Below are positions 1 through 7,986 of a stretch of 33,309 bases of DNA, piece by piece (the stretch's first letter is position 1; every line of letters begins with the position of its first letter). This DNA comes from Bacillota bacterium (GTDB lineage Bacteria > Bacillota > Clostridia > Christensenellales > CAG-138). Both the position numbers and the translations under genes were made by a program. A model generated the notes under the pieces. That model saw only the letters and a list, made by a program, of their open reading frames with translations, was not told the origin of the DNA and searched no databases. The stretch is taken from NCBI GenBank assembly GCA_016282255.1, contig JAEEKE010000132.1, positions 1 to 33,309 of the forward strand, read 5' to 3'.

Positions 1-77
1 AGTATACAGCCCCTCGAAACAAAGCGGAAACGCAAAAACACATAACAGCAAGGCCGTCCCCTTTAGACTCTTTTGGC

Positions 78-86
78 TGTTATATA
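78..86 (+). promoter_or_regulatory. possible extended -10 promoter of the dockerin gene pair
   Basis: An extended -10 element (TGT followed by TATATA) lies about 85 bases before the likely start at 172. No recognisable -35 hexamer sits 16-18 bases upstream, so this is weak. The rest of 1-171 holds no gene that I can support. Confidence 0.25.
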
Positions 87-171
87 AGCAGAACAGGGAG
101 AAAACCGGTTCAGACGTCGAAAGGTGCGGAAAGACGATCATAAAAAGCGCGCGAGCGCAAAGGAGGAACTT

Positions 172-1506
172 ATGAAAAGAACGCTATTGAAGGCCCTGTG
201 CCTGACGACCGCGGTCATGATGATCGCGGCTATGCTGCCGTTTGCGGCGCTGGCCGCCGGGAAAACGGCCGTGCGGTATCCGACCCCCGACGGGTATAAC
301 GACAGCGACTATCAGAAGATCATCGCGTTTCTTGAAAACACGGACGAAAGCGGCTTGAGCAATCTTGAAAAGCTGCGCCTGATATACGACGGAACGCTTG
401 AATTAGATCCTGCAGATCCGTCCACCTGGGGCTATGTTCTTTCGGAAAACGAAAACGGCGAACCGAGGACTTACGCGGGAATCGTTTGGTCAAACGGCGA
501 GGAAAAACGGCTGTACGGCATCAATATGGATATCTCCAGTCCGGAGGACGGATCGAACGCGCTCTGCGGCGACATCGAGCTTTCAAACTGCGAAAGGCTC
601 ACTGCGGTGGCCCTGGAGGGCGATGCCGAGATTGGCCGGATCGATGTTTCGGGCTGTTCGGAGATCATAGGGGTATGGGCGCTGACCCACAGCCTCTGCG
701 AGATCGACCTGACGGGATGTACCGCGCTGACTCAACTCGCCTGCAACAGCGACTATCTGACCGAACTCGATATTTCGGACTGCGTCAGCCTTGAAAGACT
801 TCAGATATCCGGCGCAGTATCGGAGCTTGACGTTTCCAACTGTCCGCACCTCAATTTCCTGAATACCGGCGGAAGCCGCATCAGGAGCCTTGATGTGACG
901 ATGTGCACGGAGCTGGAGTCCCTGCATTGCGGCTGGAGCGAGATCGAGGAGCTCAACGCCTCCGGGCTGACTTCCCTTACATATTTGGACTGCCGAATGA
1001 GCAATATGGCGAGGCTCGATGTGACCGGATGCACCGCGCTCGAGGTCCTTTACAGCACCGATACCCTGATAACCGATCTGGACATATCCACCTGTCCCGA
1101 GCTGTATTTCGATCATCTGAGGGCCGAAGGCGGCGGATTCGTCGGCACGAGCGGCGGCGGCATGTACGGCTACTTGTTCGCCGTAGCCACGCCGAGGGCC
1201 GGTTCGGAGTTCCTCGGCTGGTATACGCCGGACGGCACGCTTGTGAGTGAAGAGCTCCGAATTGCCGAGAACGCGACTGAGGAAACGGATCTTATTGCCA
1301 GGTTTACGGAACCGCAGTTCATCCCCGGCGACGTGGACGGCAGCGGTGCGGTCACGGTCAGCGACGCGCTCATGGCGCTGCGCGCTTCGATGGGGCTGCT
1401 CGAGCTGACGAACGATCAGTTCACGGCCGCGGATATGGACGGCAGCAATACCGTCACCGTTTCCGACGCTATCATGATACTGCGCACGGCCATGGGCCTT
1501 GTGTGA
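172..1506 (+). CDS. secreted leucine-rich-repeat protein with C-terminal type I dockerin
   Basis: I chose the ATG at 172 because an AGGAGG site at 161-166 precedes it and a typical signal peptide (positive MKR start, hydrophobic core, ALAAG cleavage region) follows at once; an in-frame GTG at 124 has no such support. The middle carries about eight leucine-rich repeats of roughly 21-23 residues of the form LxxLDVSxCxxL, like BspA/internalin-type surface proteins. A short GWYTPDGTLV segment resembles the Listeria-Bacteroides (Flg_new) repeat. The C-terminus is a type I dockerin with two calcium-binding loops (DVDGSGAVTVSDAL and DMDGSNTVTVSDAI). Known dockerins bind cohesins on cellulosome scaffolds or cell-surface anchors; no cohesin is present here. 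LRR regions usually mediate protein or surface binding, so this is probably a non-catalytic adhesin or cellulosome-like component. It is followed after 36 bases by a second dockerin gene. Confidence 0.85.
   Translation: MKRTLLKALCLTTAVMMIAAMLPFAALAAGKTAVRYPTPDGYNDSDYQKIIAFLENTDESGLSNLEKLRLIYDGTLELDPADPSTWGYVLSENENGEPRTYAGIVWSNGEEKRLYGINMDISSPEDGSNALCGDIELSNCERLTAVALEGDAEIGRIDVSGCSEIIGVWALTHSLCEIDLTGCTALTQLACNSDYLTELDISDCVSLERLQISGAVSELDVSNCPHLNFLNTGGSRIRSLDVTMCTELESLHCGWSEIEELNASGLTSLTYLDCRMSNMARLDVTGCTALEVLYSTDTLITDLDISTCPELYFDHLRAEGGGFVGTSGGGMYGYLFAVATPRAGSEFLGWYTPDGTLVSEELRIAENATEETDLIARFTEPQFIPGDVDGSGAVTVSDALMALRASMGLLELTNDQFTAADMDGSNTVTVSDAIMILRTAMGLV
1370..1506 (+). repeat. 137-bp perfect direct repeat, copy 1 (dockerin 3' end)
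   Basis: This stretch, covering most of the dockerin and the stop codon, is identical base for base to 3470-3606 (offset 2100). Just upstream of it the two dockerins differ at several positions. Sequence past the stop codon differs after TGA. Confidence 0.95.
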
Positions 1507-1542
1507 TACGCAATAAAACCCAAAAATACAAAGGAGGAGCTT

Positions 1543-3606
1543 ATGAAAGGAAAGCTTTTGAAAACCCTGTGCCTGCTGACCGCGCTCGCGATGCTCGCGG
1601 CGTGCATACCGGCGGCGTTGCTGGCGAAGACGGAAAACGATACCCGCGATATCTGGGACGGCTCTATCGCGGGAAGCTTTGCCGGAGGCAGCGGCACGGA
1701 GGCAAATCCTTATCTTATCTCAAACGGGTCCCAACTTGCGCTGCTGGCGCATATGGTCAATTCAGGCAACGATTGTTCGGACCGTTATTTCGCGCTTACG
1801 GACGATATCCTGCTCAACGCCACCGACGACTGGGAGGAATGGGGGCTCGGAAATGGTCCGGCGCACAGATGGACGCTGATCGGCGAAAACAGCGGGAATC
1901 CGTTCAGCGGCACGTTTGACGGGCGGGATCATACGATACGCGGTCTTTACACGTTTTATGAAGCGGATTCGGGAGGGCTTTTCGGCTATGCCGACGGCGC
2001 GGGTTTTGCAAGGCTCAATATTGCGGAATCCTCCGTGAATGGTAAATGGCAAGCAGGCGGCATTGTCGCGATCGCGCTGAACAGCAGCTTTGAAGACTGC
2101 ACGAACGCGGGCGGCGTCTATGCTGTCTGCGCTCCGTCGCACAGCGAGGGAACGGGAGGTATCGCAGGAAAAGCGGCGAACTGCACGTTTACCGATTGCG
2201 GCAACAGCGGATACATACAAGGGCTTTCATCCTATAATGTCGGCGGTATCGTGGGCTATGCGGAATACTGCGGCGTCATCGGCTGCGGCAACAGCGGTGT
2301 CGTTGATTGCCTGAACAGCACGGGTATCGGCGGCATTGTGGGAAAAATCATGAGCGGCGGCATCGAGGATTGCAGCAATACGGGTGATATAGTGCGGGAG
2401 GGCTCCAGAAGCGTTGGCGGTATTGCCGGAGAAGCACATTGCGGAGTATACGACTGCACTAATTCGGGCGCCGTGAGCGCGTTGATCACCGCAGGCGGGA
2501 TCGTCGGGGAGTTTGACGGTGACGAGTGCATTGAAAACTGCATAAACGAAGGGGCGGTCGACGGCGTTAATGATATCGGCGGTATTGTCGGAAAGCAATA
2601 CGGCGGCACAGTCCGTTTCTGTAAGAATTACGGTGATATTTCGGCGGACGCTTTTTCCTCCTCTTACGGAACCGCAAACGCCGCCGGCATCGTAGGTTTT
2701 GGCAGGAGCCTGATCGTCGGCTGCGTCAATAACGGTACGGTCACGGTAAATCCGGACCAATACATGGCGCTCGGCGCAGGCGGTATCGCCGCAGACAGCA
2801 CTTTCGGCGTCGTTATTGAAAACTGCATCAATAACGGATCGGTCCTTTCGGTTGGAGGAGCCGCGCTCGCCGGGATCATCCCCGAGAATAAGGGAAGTAT
2901 AACCCGCTGCGTCAATAACGGCGAGATAGGCTCCGATCCTCAAGACGGCAGCGCCGGTATCGCGGTAAACAATCGCGGCAGTATCTCGGAGTGCTTTAAC
3001 ACCGGCACTGTTTACGGCCAAAACGCCGGAGGGATCGCAGGCGATCAGGACGATTCGGATTCGGTTATCGAAAACTGCTTCAATATCGGCAGTATCAATG
3101 CGGAGAGCTGGGCAGGCGGCATTCTGACCAATCGCTATACGTCGTCCACTGAACGCTGCTGCTACAATATCGGAACCGTAAGCGGCGGCGAGATCAGCGG
3201 CGCCGTGATAGGAAGATGCTTTGATGCTGATAACGCTGCCGAGGCCTGCTATTACCTTGCCGGCTGCTGCGAGGATAACGGCGTCGGCACCGCGCTGACC
3301 GAGGAACAGCTCAGGAATGCGGAAAGCTATGCCGGCTTCGATTTCGAAAGCATATGGACTATGGACGGCGATCCGGATTATCCGTATGCCGAGCTTGTGA
3401 ATCTGACGGGAAGCACCATCATCCCCGGCGACGTCGACGGCAGCGGCACTGTCAACGTTTCCGACGCGATCATGGCGCTGCGCGCTTCGATGGGGCTGCT
3501 CGAGCTGACGAACGATCAGTTCACGGCCGCGGATATGGACGGCAGCAATACCGTCACCGTTTCCGACGCTATCATGATACTGCGCACGGCCATGGGCCTT
3601 GTGTGA
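1543..3606 (+). CDS. secreted GLUG-repeat protein with C-terminal type I dockerin
   Basis: The ATG at 1543 has AAGGAGG at 1531-1537 and is followed by a signal peptide (MKGKLLKTLCLLTALAML) similar to that of the preceding gene. After the signal peptide the protein is built of many repeats of about 20-30 residues with GGIVG and CxNxGxV motifs, as in the GLUG family found in surface beta-helix proteins and some bacterial adhesins. No catalytic domain is recognisable. The last 60 or so residues are a type I dockerin with two loops (DVDGSGTVNVSDAI and DMDGSNTVTVSDAI). The gene lies 36 bases after the LRR-dockerin gene on the same strand and is closed by a strong terminator, so the pair is probably one operon. 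The likely role is a secreted binding module docked onto a cohesin-bearing surface protein; that role is inferred. Confidence 0.85.
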   Translation: MKGKLLKTLCLLTALAMLAACIPAALLAKTENDTRDIWDGSIAGSFAGGSGTEANPYLISNGSQLALLAHMVNSGNDCSDRYFALTDDILLNATDDWEEWGLGNGPAHRWTLIGENSGNPFSGTFDGRDHTIRGLYTFYEADSGGLFGYADGAGFARLNIAESSVNGKWQAGGIVAIALNSSFEDCTNAGGVYAVCAPSHSEGTGGIAGKAANCTFTDCGNSGYIQGLSSYNVGGIVGYAEYCGVIGCGNSGVVDCLNSTGIGGIVGKIMSGGIEDCSNTGDIVREGSRSVGGIAGEAHCGVYDCTNSGAVSALITAGGIVGEFDGDECIENCINEGAVDGVNDIGGIVGKQYGGTVRFCKNYGDISADAFSSSYGTANAAGIVGFGRSLIVGCVNNGTVTVNPDQYMALGAGGIAADSTFGVVIENCINNGSVLSVGGAALAGIIPENKGSITRCVNNGEIGSDPQDGSAGIAVNNRGSISECFNTGTVYGQNAGGIAGDQDDSDSVIENCFNIGSINAESWAGGILTNRYTSSTERCCYNIGTVSGGEISGAVIGRCFDADNAAEACYYLAGCCEDNGVGTALTEEQLRNAESYAGFDFESIWTMDGDPDYPYAELVNLTGSTIIPGDVDGSGTVNVSDAIMALRASMGLLELTNDQFTAADMDGSNTVTVSDAIMILRTAMGLV
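3470..3606 (+). repeat. 137-bp perfect direct repeat, copy 2 (dockerin 3' end)
   Basis: Identical to 1370-1506, including the stop codon. The identity extends over synonymous positions, pointing to recent duplication or gene conversion between the two dockerin genes. Confidence 0.95.
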
Positions 3607-3628
3607 GCAAAACCTGACGAACATAAAG

Positions 3629-3661
3629 AAAACCGCGGGAAACCGCGGTTTTCGTGTTTTT
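3629..3661 (+). terminator. rho-independent terminator of the dockerin operon
   Basis: A 10-bp perfect stem (AAAACCGCGG / CCGCGGTTTT) with a GAAA tetraloop, followed by a T-rich tail (TCGTGTTTTT), 22 bases after the stop codon of the second dockerin gene. Confidence 0.9.
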
Positions 3662-3870
3662 GGGGGATCAGAGGGATGCACCAATGGGGTTTCTCTTTTC
3701 CGCCGCTTTTCCACCTCATCAGTCATCGCTCCTCGCTCTGCGCTGCCAGCGAGCGAGCTTGCTCGCTGCCACTCGAGGGGAAGCCATGCGTCGGCGTTCG
3801 TTTTTCACTCCGGCTTTGTTACGCCTGTAACCGGCTGGCGGCAGGTTGCCGCCCCTACGGTGTCTATTGA
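3662..3870. repeat. non-coding repeat-like intergenic element
   Basis: No convincing gene lies here. The stretch contains an 8-bp stem hairpin (CAGCGAGC / GCTCGCTG, 3747-3768) and a 7-bp hairpin (GGCGGCA / TGCCGCC, 3837-3853). Its CACCTCATCAGTCA and GTTGCCGCCCCTACGG segments resemble, from memory, intergenic repeat elements scattered in Oscillospiraceae and related Clostridia genomes. No second copy occurs in this window, so the repeat nature is not proven here. Confidence 0.4.
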
Positions 3871-3882
3871 TTTTTGACCGCT

Positions 3883-4251
3883 TCAGAAAACCTTGTGATA
3901 TTGGATGAGTATCAGGATCAGCAGCACGGCCGAAACGACGAGCTCGATAATGGCGGCGGTCTTTATCCAACCCGGTTCGATCGCCTTTTTCGTGAGCGAA
4001 AGGGCTATGATCGAGATGACGACCGTGGCCGCAAACAGGACTCCGGCGCCCACAAAGACCAGGAATAAGAGAATAACGGAGAGCCAATCCTCACGCGGCG
4101 GCTCCAGCGGGTGCAGATCGTAAAAGCGGAGGATCGCAAAATAACCGACGACCGCAAATATGATCAAAGCGGCGGCGAGCACGAGCGGTACGATCACGAG
4201 CTTTTTTGCGGTTTGGGACGGTGCGTCTATAATTCTTTGAGTATGCTTCAC
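3883..4251 (-). CDS. small membrane protein, three transmembrane helices, unknown function
   Basis: The protein is about 122 residues if translation starts at the GTG at 4251, which has GGAGG five bases upstream. An ATG at 4296 in the same frame would add 15 residues but lacks a good ribosome site. Three hydrophobic helices are visible (around residues 17-41, 55-82 and 92-117 of the shorter form), with a charged loop between the first two. I recognise no family. It follows the ferredoxin-like gene on the same strand with a short gap and may be the last gene of the glgB transcript. Nothing in the sequence indicates a substrate or partner. Confidence 0.65.
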   Translation of the reverse strand: MKHTQRIIDAPSQTAKKLVIVPLVLAAALIIFAVVGYFAILRFYDLHPLEPPREDWLSVILLFLVFVGAGVLFAATVVISIIALSLTKKAIEPGWIKTAAIIELVVSAVLLILILIQYHKVF

Positions 4252-4305
4252 AGCGGCCTCCGGGATACCTTTATATCCATATAACGCATGGACCAAGGCC
4301 TCGGT

Positions 4306-4749
4306 TTATTTCCGGAAAGCAGCGGCGCTTTTCAGTAACGTCCTTTCCGTACGAACGCGGACCACGCCGTGCCTGCCGTCGGGCAGGGGATAGGCCTGCA
4401 CCGTGCGGCCTTCGCCGAGTTCCAAGCCGGAAACATTGAGCATGCGGACCGCTTCGCCCTCCTCGGGAAGGTCGGCCAGCCGGCATTTAACGGTGAGCTC
4501 GGCCTCGTCCCTTGAGCCGTCAACAAGGCGCATATTCGCGCGGGGGCAGGCCTTGACACAGGCCCCGCAGCCGATGCAGAGGTCGTAAGCGACGGTCGGG
4601 AAGCGGCCCGGCTTTGTGAGCGCGCCGAAGCCGCAGGCCGCCGCGCAGGCGCCGCATTCGTCCTGCCCGGGGCAGACCGTCACGGCGACGCGGCCGCGCA
4701 GGAGCCTTTCGTCGGAGGGAAAGGCGATTTCTTGCTTGAACTCTTCCAT
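4306..4749 (-). CDS. dicluster [4Fe-4S] ferredoxin-like protein
   Basis: This 147-residue protein has two cysteine clusters. The first is atypical (C-x5-C-x2-C-x3-C, in CPGQDECGACAAAC) and the second is classic (CIGCGACVKACP). The N-terminal PSDERLLRGRVAV segment and the C-terminal beta-rich part resemble the small ferredoxin subunits that accompany FAD-dependent amino-acid dehydrogenases (HcnA/proline-dehydrogenase type), an assignment made from memory of the family pattern. The expected flavoprotein partner is absent. The start ATG overlaps the glgB stop by one base (TGATG), so the two are translationally coupled. Role: probable electron transfer in the cytoplasm, with unknown partner. Confidence 0.75.
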   Translation of the reverse strand: MEEFKQEIAFPSDERLLRGRVAVTVCPGQDECGACAAACGFGALTKPGRFPTVAYDLCIGCGACVKACPRANMRLVDGSRDEAELTVKCRLADLPEEGEAVRMLNVSGLELGEGRTVQAYPLPDGRHGVVRVRTERTLLKSAAAFRK

Positions 4750-6572
4750 CAGAACTTATAGAAGGCGGCCTCGAAGGGGTAGAGCGGGAACTCCGCGTAG
4801 CGCTCGCCTTTGCGGACCTTGTGGGACTTGAGCTCGGTATGCTCCCTGTTGTGCGTCGAGAACGCGCAGGTGAGCGTGACGGAGCTGTTCGCCGCCTCGT
4901 CGATGCAGATGCGGTAGGCGTCGTGCGTGACGGGGGTGAAGTTGAACACGCAGATCATGCGGCTGTGCCCGTCGCGCCGGACGAACGCGATGACGGAATT
5001 GTCCTTATCGTCCACGCTGAGCCAGCGGAAGCCCACGAAGCCGGTATCCTCGCGGTGGAAGCAGGGATTGGCGAGGTAGAAATGGTTGAGCGCCTTGGTG
5101 AACTCATGCATCGCCCTGTGGGAGGGATAGTCGAGCAGGAACCAGTCGAGCTCGCGGTGGAAATCCCACTCGATGAACTGGCCGAATTCGTTGCCCATGA
5201 AGTTCAGCTTCTTGCCCGGCTCGGCCATCTGGTAGGCGAGCAGCAGGCGGAGCTGCTCGAACTTCTGCTCGTAGCTGCCCCACATGCGGCCGATCAGCGA
5301 ACACTTGCCGTGCACGACCTCGTCATGCGAGAAGGGGAGCACGTATTTTTCGGAATAGGCGTAGACCATCGGGAAGGTCAGCTTGTCGTGATGATACTTG
5401 CGGTAGACGGGGTCCTTCTCGAAATACGACAGCGTGTCGTTCATAAAGCCCATGTTCCACTTGTAGTCGAAGCCGAGGCCGCCCAGGTTGACGGGTTCGG
5501 TGATCTTCGGGAATGCGGAGCTCTCCTCGGCGATGATCAGGCAGCCGGGGCACTCGCGGTGCACGGCGACGTTGAGCTTTTTGATGAAATCGATCGCCTC
5601 GAGGTTGTCGTGATTGCCGTAGATATTGGGCAGCCATTCGCCGCGGCAGAAATCGTGGTAGAGCATGCAGCTCACCGCGTCGACCCTGAGACCGTCGGCA
5701 TGGAACTCGCTGAGCCAGTAGACCGCGTTGGAGATCAGGAAGCTGCGGACCTCCGGGCGGCCGTAGTCGAACAGCAGCGTTCCCCACTGCGGCATCTCGG
5801 CGCGCAGGGGCTCGGAGGGCTCGAAGAGGGGCGTGCCGTCGAAGCGGCGCAGGCCCGCCTCGTCCTTGACGAAATGGGCGGGGACCCAGTCGAGGATCAC
5901 GCCGATATTGCGGGTGTGGGCGCGATCGATCAGCTTTTTGAGCTGCTCGGGGTTGCCGTAGCGCGCCGTGACCGCATAGTAGCCGAGGCACTGATAGCCC
6001 CAGCTGTCGTCCAGCGGGAACTCGGAGACGGGCAGCAGCTCGATATGCGTGTAGCCCATGTCCGCACAGTAGTCGACCAGCTCGTAGGCGAGGGCCTCGA
6101 GATCGCGCCCGCTGCGCCATGAGCCGGCGTGCACCTCGTAGATGTTGATCGGCTTCGTGAACGGGCTCTCGGTGCGCATGCGGCGCATATAGTCGCCGTC
6201 GCTCCAGGGATAATCCTTTATGCCCCAGATGACGCTCGAGGTGCCGGGCCGCAGCTCCGCGCGGAAGGCGAAGGGGTCGGCCTTGTAGACGACGGAACCG
6301 TCCGCGCCGGTGATGACGTATTTATAGCGCTGCTCGCGCCAGACGTTCTCCATGAAGATCTCCCAGATGCCCGATTCGTTCTTCTGCATCGGGGAGGCGT
6401 TCGGATCCCAGAAATTGAAATCGCCCACCAGCGAAACGGCCCTCGCGTTCGGGGCGTAGACGGCGAAACGCCAGCCGTCGCGGCCGCCCTCGTTGACCAG
6501 ATGCGCGCCGAGCATGCGGTAGGCGTAGCAGTTTTCGCCTATATTGAAAAGATATGCAGCGTTCTTATCCAT
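4749..6572 (-). CDS. glgB: 1,4-alpha-glucan branching enzyme
   Basis: GlgB cuts alpha-1,4-glucan chains and re-attaches them as alpha-1,6 branches during glycogen synthesis. The 607-residue protein has an N-terminal CBM48-like domain (about residues 25-115, with the AVSLVGDFNFWDP motif), then a GH13 TIM barrel. Visible catalytic motifs are DGLRVDAVSCMLY (nucleophile Asp), IIAEESSAFP (acid/base Glu) and FSHDEVVHGK (third Asp), followed by the branching-enzyme motif MGNEFGQFIEWDFHRELDW and a C-terminal beta domain. Length is normal for the short GlgB form. AAAGGAG lies eight bases before the ATG. A promoter of its own (TTGGAA-17-TATAAT) overlaps the end of mnmE. No other glg gene is in the window. 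Confidence 0.96.
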   Translation of the reverse strand: MDKNAAYLFNIGENCYAYRMLGAHLVNEGGRDGWRFAVYAPNARAVSLVGDFNFWDPNASPMQKNESGIWEIFMENVWREQRYKYVITGADGSVVYKADPFAFRAELRPGTSSVIWGIKDYPWSDGDYMRRMRTESPFTKPINIYEVHAGSWRSGRDLEALAYELVDYCADMGYTHIELLPVSEFPLDDSWGYQCLGYYAVTARYGNPEQLKKLIDRAHTRNIGVILDWVPAHFVKDEAGLRRFDGTPLFEPSEPLRAEMPQWGTLLFDYGRPEVRSFLISNAVYWLSEFHADGLRVDAVSCMLYHDFCRGEWLPNIYGNHDNLEAIDFIKKLNVAVHRECPGCLIIAEESSAFPKITEPVNLGGLGFDYKWNMGFMNDTLSYFEKDPVYRKYHHDKLTFPMVYAYSEKYVLPFSHDEVVHGKCSLIGRMWGSYEQKFEQLRLLLAYQMAEPGKKLNFMGNEFGQFIEWDFHRELDWFLLDYPSHRAMHEFTKALNHFYLANPCFHREDTGFVGFRWLSVDDKDNSVIAFVRRDGHSRMICVFNFTPVTHDAYRICIDEAANSSVTLTCAFSTHNREHTELKSHKVRKGERYAEFPLYPFEAAFYKF

Positions 6573-6596
6573 GGCTTTTGCTCCTTTGCTTCAAGC

Positions 6597-6632
6597 TGAC
6601 TCTATTATATACCATAGGAGCTCATTTTCCAA
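6597..6632 (-). promoter_or_regulatory. sigma-A-type promoter of glgB
   Basis: On the minus strand, -35 TTGGAA (6632-6627), a 17-base spacer and a perfect -10 TATAAT (6609-6604). The -35 lies at the edge of the mnmE 3' end, whose stop is at 6622. This allows glgB to be transcribed separately from the rpmH-mnmE operon. Confidence 0.75.
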
Positions 6633-7986
6633 CACAAAATCTCGAAAAGATGCGGTCGAGCAGCTCCTCGGAGAACTCGCGGCCCGTGATAAGCGAGAGC
6701 GAGAAGAGCGCGGAGGCGATAAGCTCGCTGATAAGCTCCGTCGAGCCGAGGCCGACGGCCGCCGAAAGCTCTTCCCTTGCTTTTTCGAGCAGGCCGATAT
6801 GCCTTTCGTTCGTGACGATCGCGGCGTCCTCCGCGGCGCCGAGCGCTGAAAGGATCAGCTTCTCGAGCGCGTCGAAGCCGGAGCGCGTTTTGCAGCTTAT
6901 GACGGCGCCGGGGATGCCGGGATACTCCTTTATAAGCGCCTCGAGCACGGCCGCGGCGTTCCCGGGGGAGAGGTCGGCCTTGTTGACGGCGAAGAGCGCG
7001 GGCGTGTCCCCCGCGGCTTCGATGACGGCGCGGTCGTCGGGCGAGACCGTGCCCTGCGACCCGTCGATGACGACGATGACGCATTCGGCGCTGCGCGCTT
7101 CCCTCTTCGCGCGGTCCATGCCGATGGCCTCCACGCTGTCGGCGCTCTCGCGCAGGCCCGCGGTATCAGTCAGGCGCACGGGCAGCCCGCCGATGCTGAG
7201 CTTTTCAACCAGCGTGTCGCGCGTCGTGCCCGCGATATCGGTGACGATCGCGCGCTCCTCGTTCAAAAAAGCGTTGAGCAGGCTCGATTTTCCCGCGTTC
7301 GGCCGCCCGAGGATGACGAGCTTTGCGCCGTCGCGCACGATGCGGCTGTGCTTTCCGTTCTCGATCAGCGCCTCGAGCTCCGCGATTACGGGCGGGAGTT
7401 TTTCGTCGGCCGAGGAAAGCGTCTCGTCCTCCATCTCGTCGGGATAGTCCATCGCGGCCCCCAGCCCGGAGGCGAGGTCGATGAGCTGTTCCTCGATCGC
7501 GGCGATGCGCCCGCTGAGGCCGCCCTCGAGCTGCTCTACGGCGGCGTTCGCGCTGCGGCGCGTCTCGGCGTTTATAAGGTCCATGACGGCGTCCGCCTGG
7601 ACGAGGTCGAGCTTGCCGTTCAAAAACGCGCGCTTCGTGAACTCGCCCGGCGCGGCGGGGGAGAGGCCCCGGCTTTCAAGCAGGCGGGAGACGGCCGTGA
7701 CGACCGCGTAGGAGCCGTGAAGGTACAGCTCGAACATATCCTCGCCCGTGTAGGAGCGCGGCGCGGCGAAATACACGGCCATGCAGTCGTCGAGCGTTTG
7801 CCCGCCGTCGTCTATGCGGCCGTGGGAAAGAAAGCGCTCCTCGATCCTGCCGGTGAAGACCTCGGAAAGGACCCTGCGCGAAAGCGGACCGCTGGCCCGA
7901 ATAACGGCGATCGCACCGCCCACCGGGGTGGACAGTGCGAATACGGTGCTTTTGTCGAATATCAAATTGCTGCCCGAAGCGCTCAT
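6622..7986 (-). CDS. mnmE: tRNA uridine-5-carboxymethylaminomethyl modification GTPase
   Basis: MnmE works with MnmG to modify the wobble uridine (U34) of certain tRNAs. The 454-residue protein shows the N-terminal tetrahydrofolate-binding domain (start motif STVFALSTPVGGAIAVIRASG), a central helical domain, an inserted G domain with GRPNAGKSSLLN (P loop), the TTRD switch I, DTAGLR (G3) and NKAD (G4), and the conserved C-terminal CxGK motif, here FCVGK. The length is typical. Its ATG overlaps the jag stop codon in an ATGA quadruplet (7986-7983), so it is coupled to jag. The gene usually found next, mnmG, is not here; glgB follows instead. Confidence 0.97.
   Translation of the reverse strand: MSASGSNLIFDKSTVFALSTPVGGAIAVIRASGPLSRRVLSEVFTGRIEERFLSHGRIDDGGQTLDDCMAVYFAAPRSYTGEDMFELYLHGSYAVVTAVSRLLESRGLSPAAPGEFTKRAFLNGKLDLVQADAVMDLINAETRRSANAAVEQLEGGLSGRIAAIEEQLIDLASGLGAAMDYPDEMEDETLSSADEKLPPVIAELEALIENGKHSRIVRDGAKLVILGRPNAGKSSLLNAFLNEERAIVTDIAGTTRDTLVEKLSIGGLPVRLTDTAGLRESADSVEAIGMDRAKREARSAECVIVVIDGSQGTVSPDDRAVIEAAGDTPALFAVNKADLSPGNAAAVLEALIKEYPGIPGAVISCKTRSGFDALEKLILSALGAAEDAAIVTNERHIGLLEKAREELSAAVGLGSTELISELIASALFSLSLITGREFSEELLDRIFSRFCVGK

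Noticed and set aside
24..171. c-di-GMP or other riboswitch before the dockerin genes
   Set aside because: No GEMM or other aptamer core could be matched in the leader.
2227..3726. 499-residue open frame opposite the GLUG-dockerin gene
   Set aside because: Antisense shadow; it crosses the terminator, and the repeats belong to the plus-strand protein.
3599..3877. Short open frames after the dockerin terminator
   Set aside because: They overlap the terminator and the repeat-like element, have no ribosome site and no recognisable protein.
4821..6122. 433-residue open frame opposite glgB
   Set aside because: Antisense shadow of a GC-rich gene; its sequence is biased (Val/Glu/Leu/Ala-rich) and glgB is certain.
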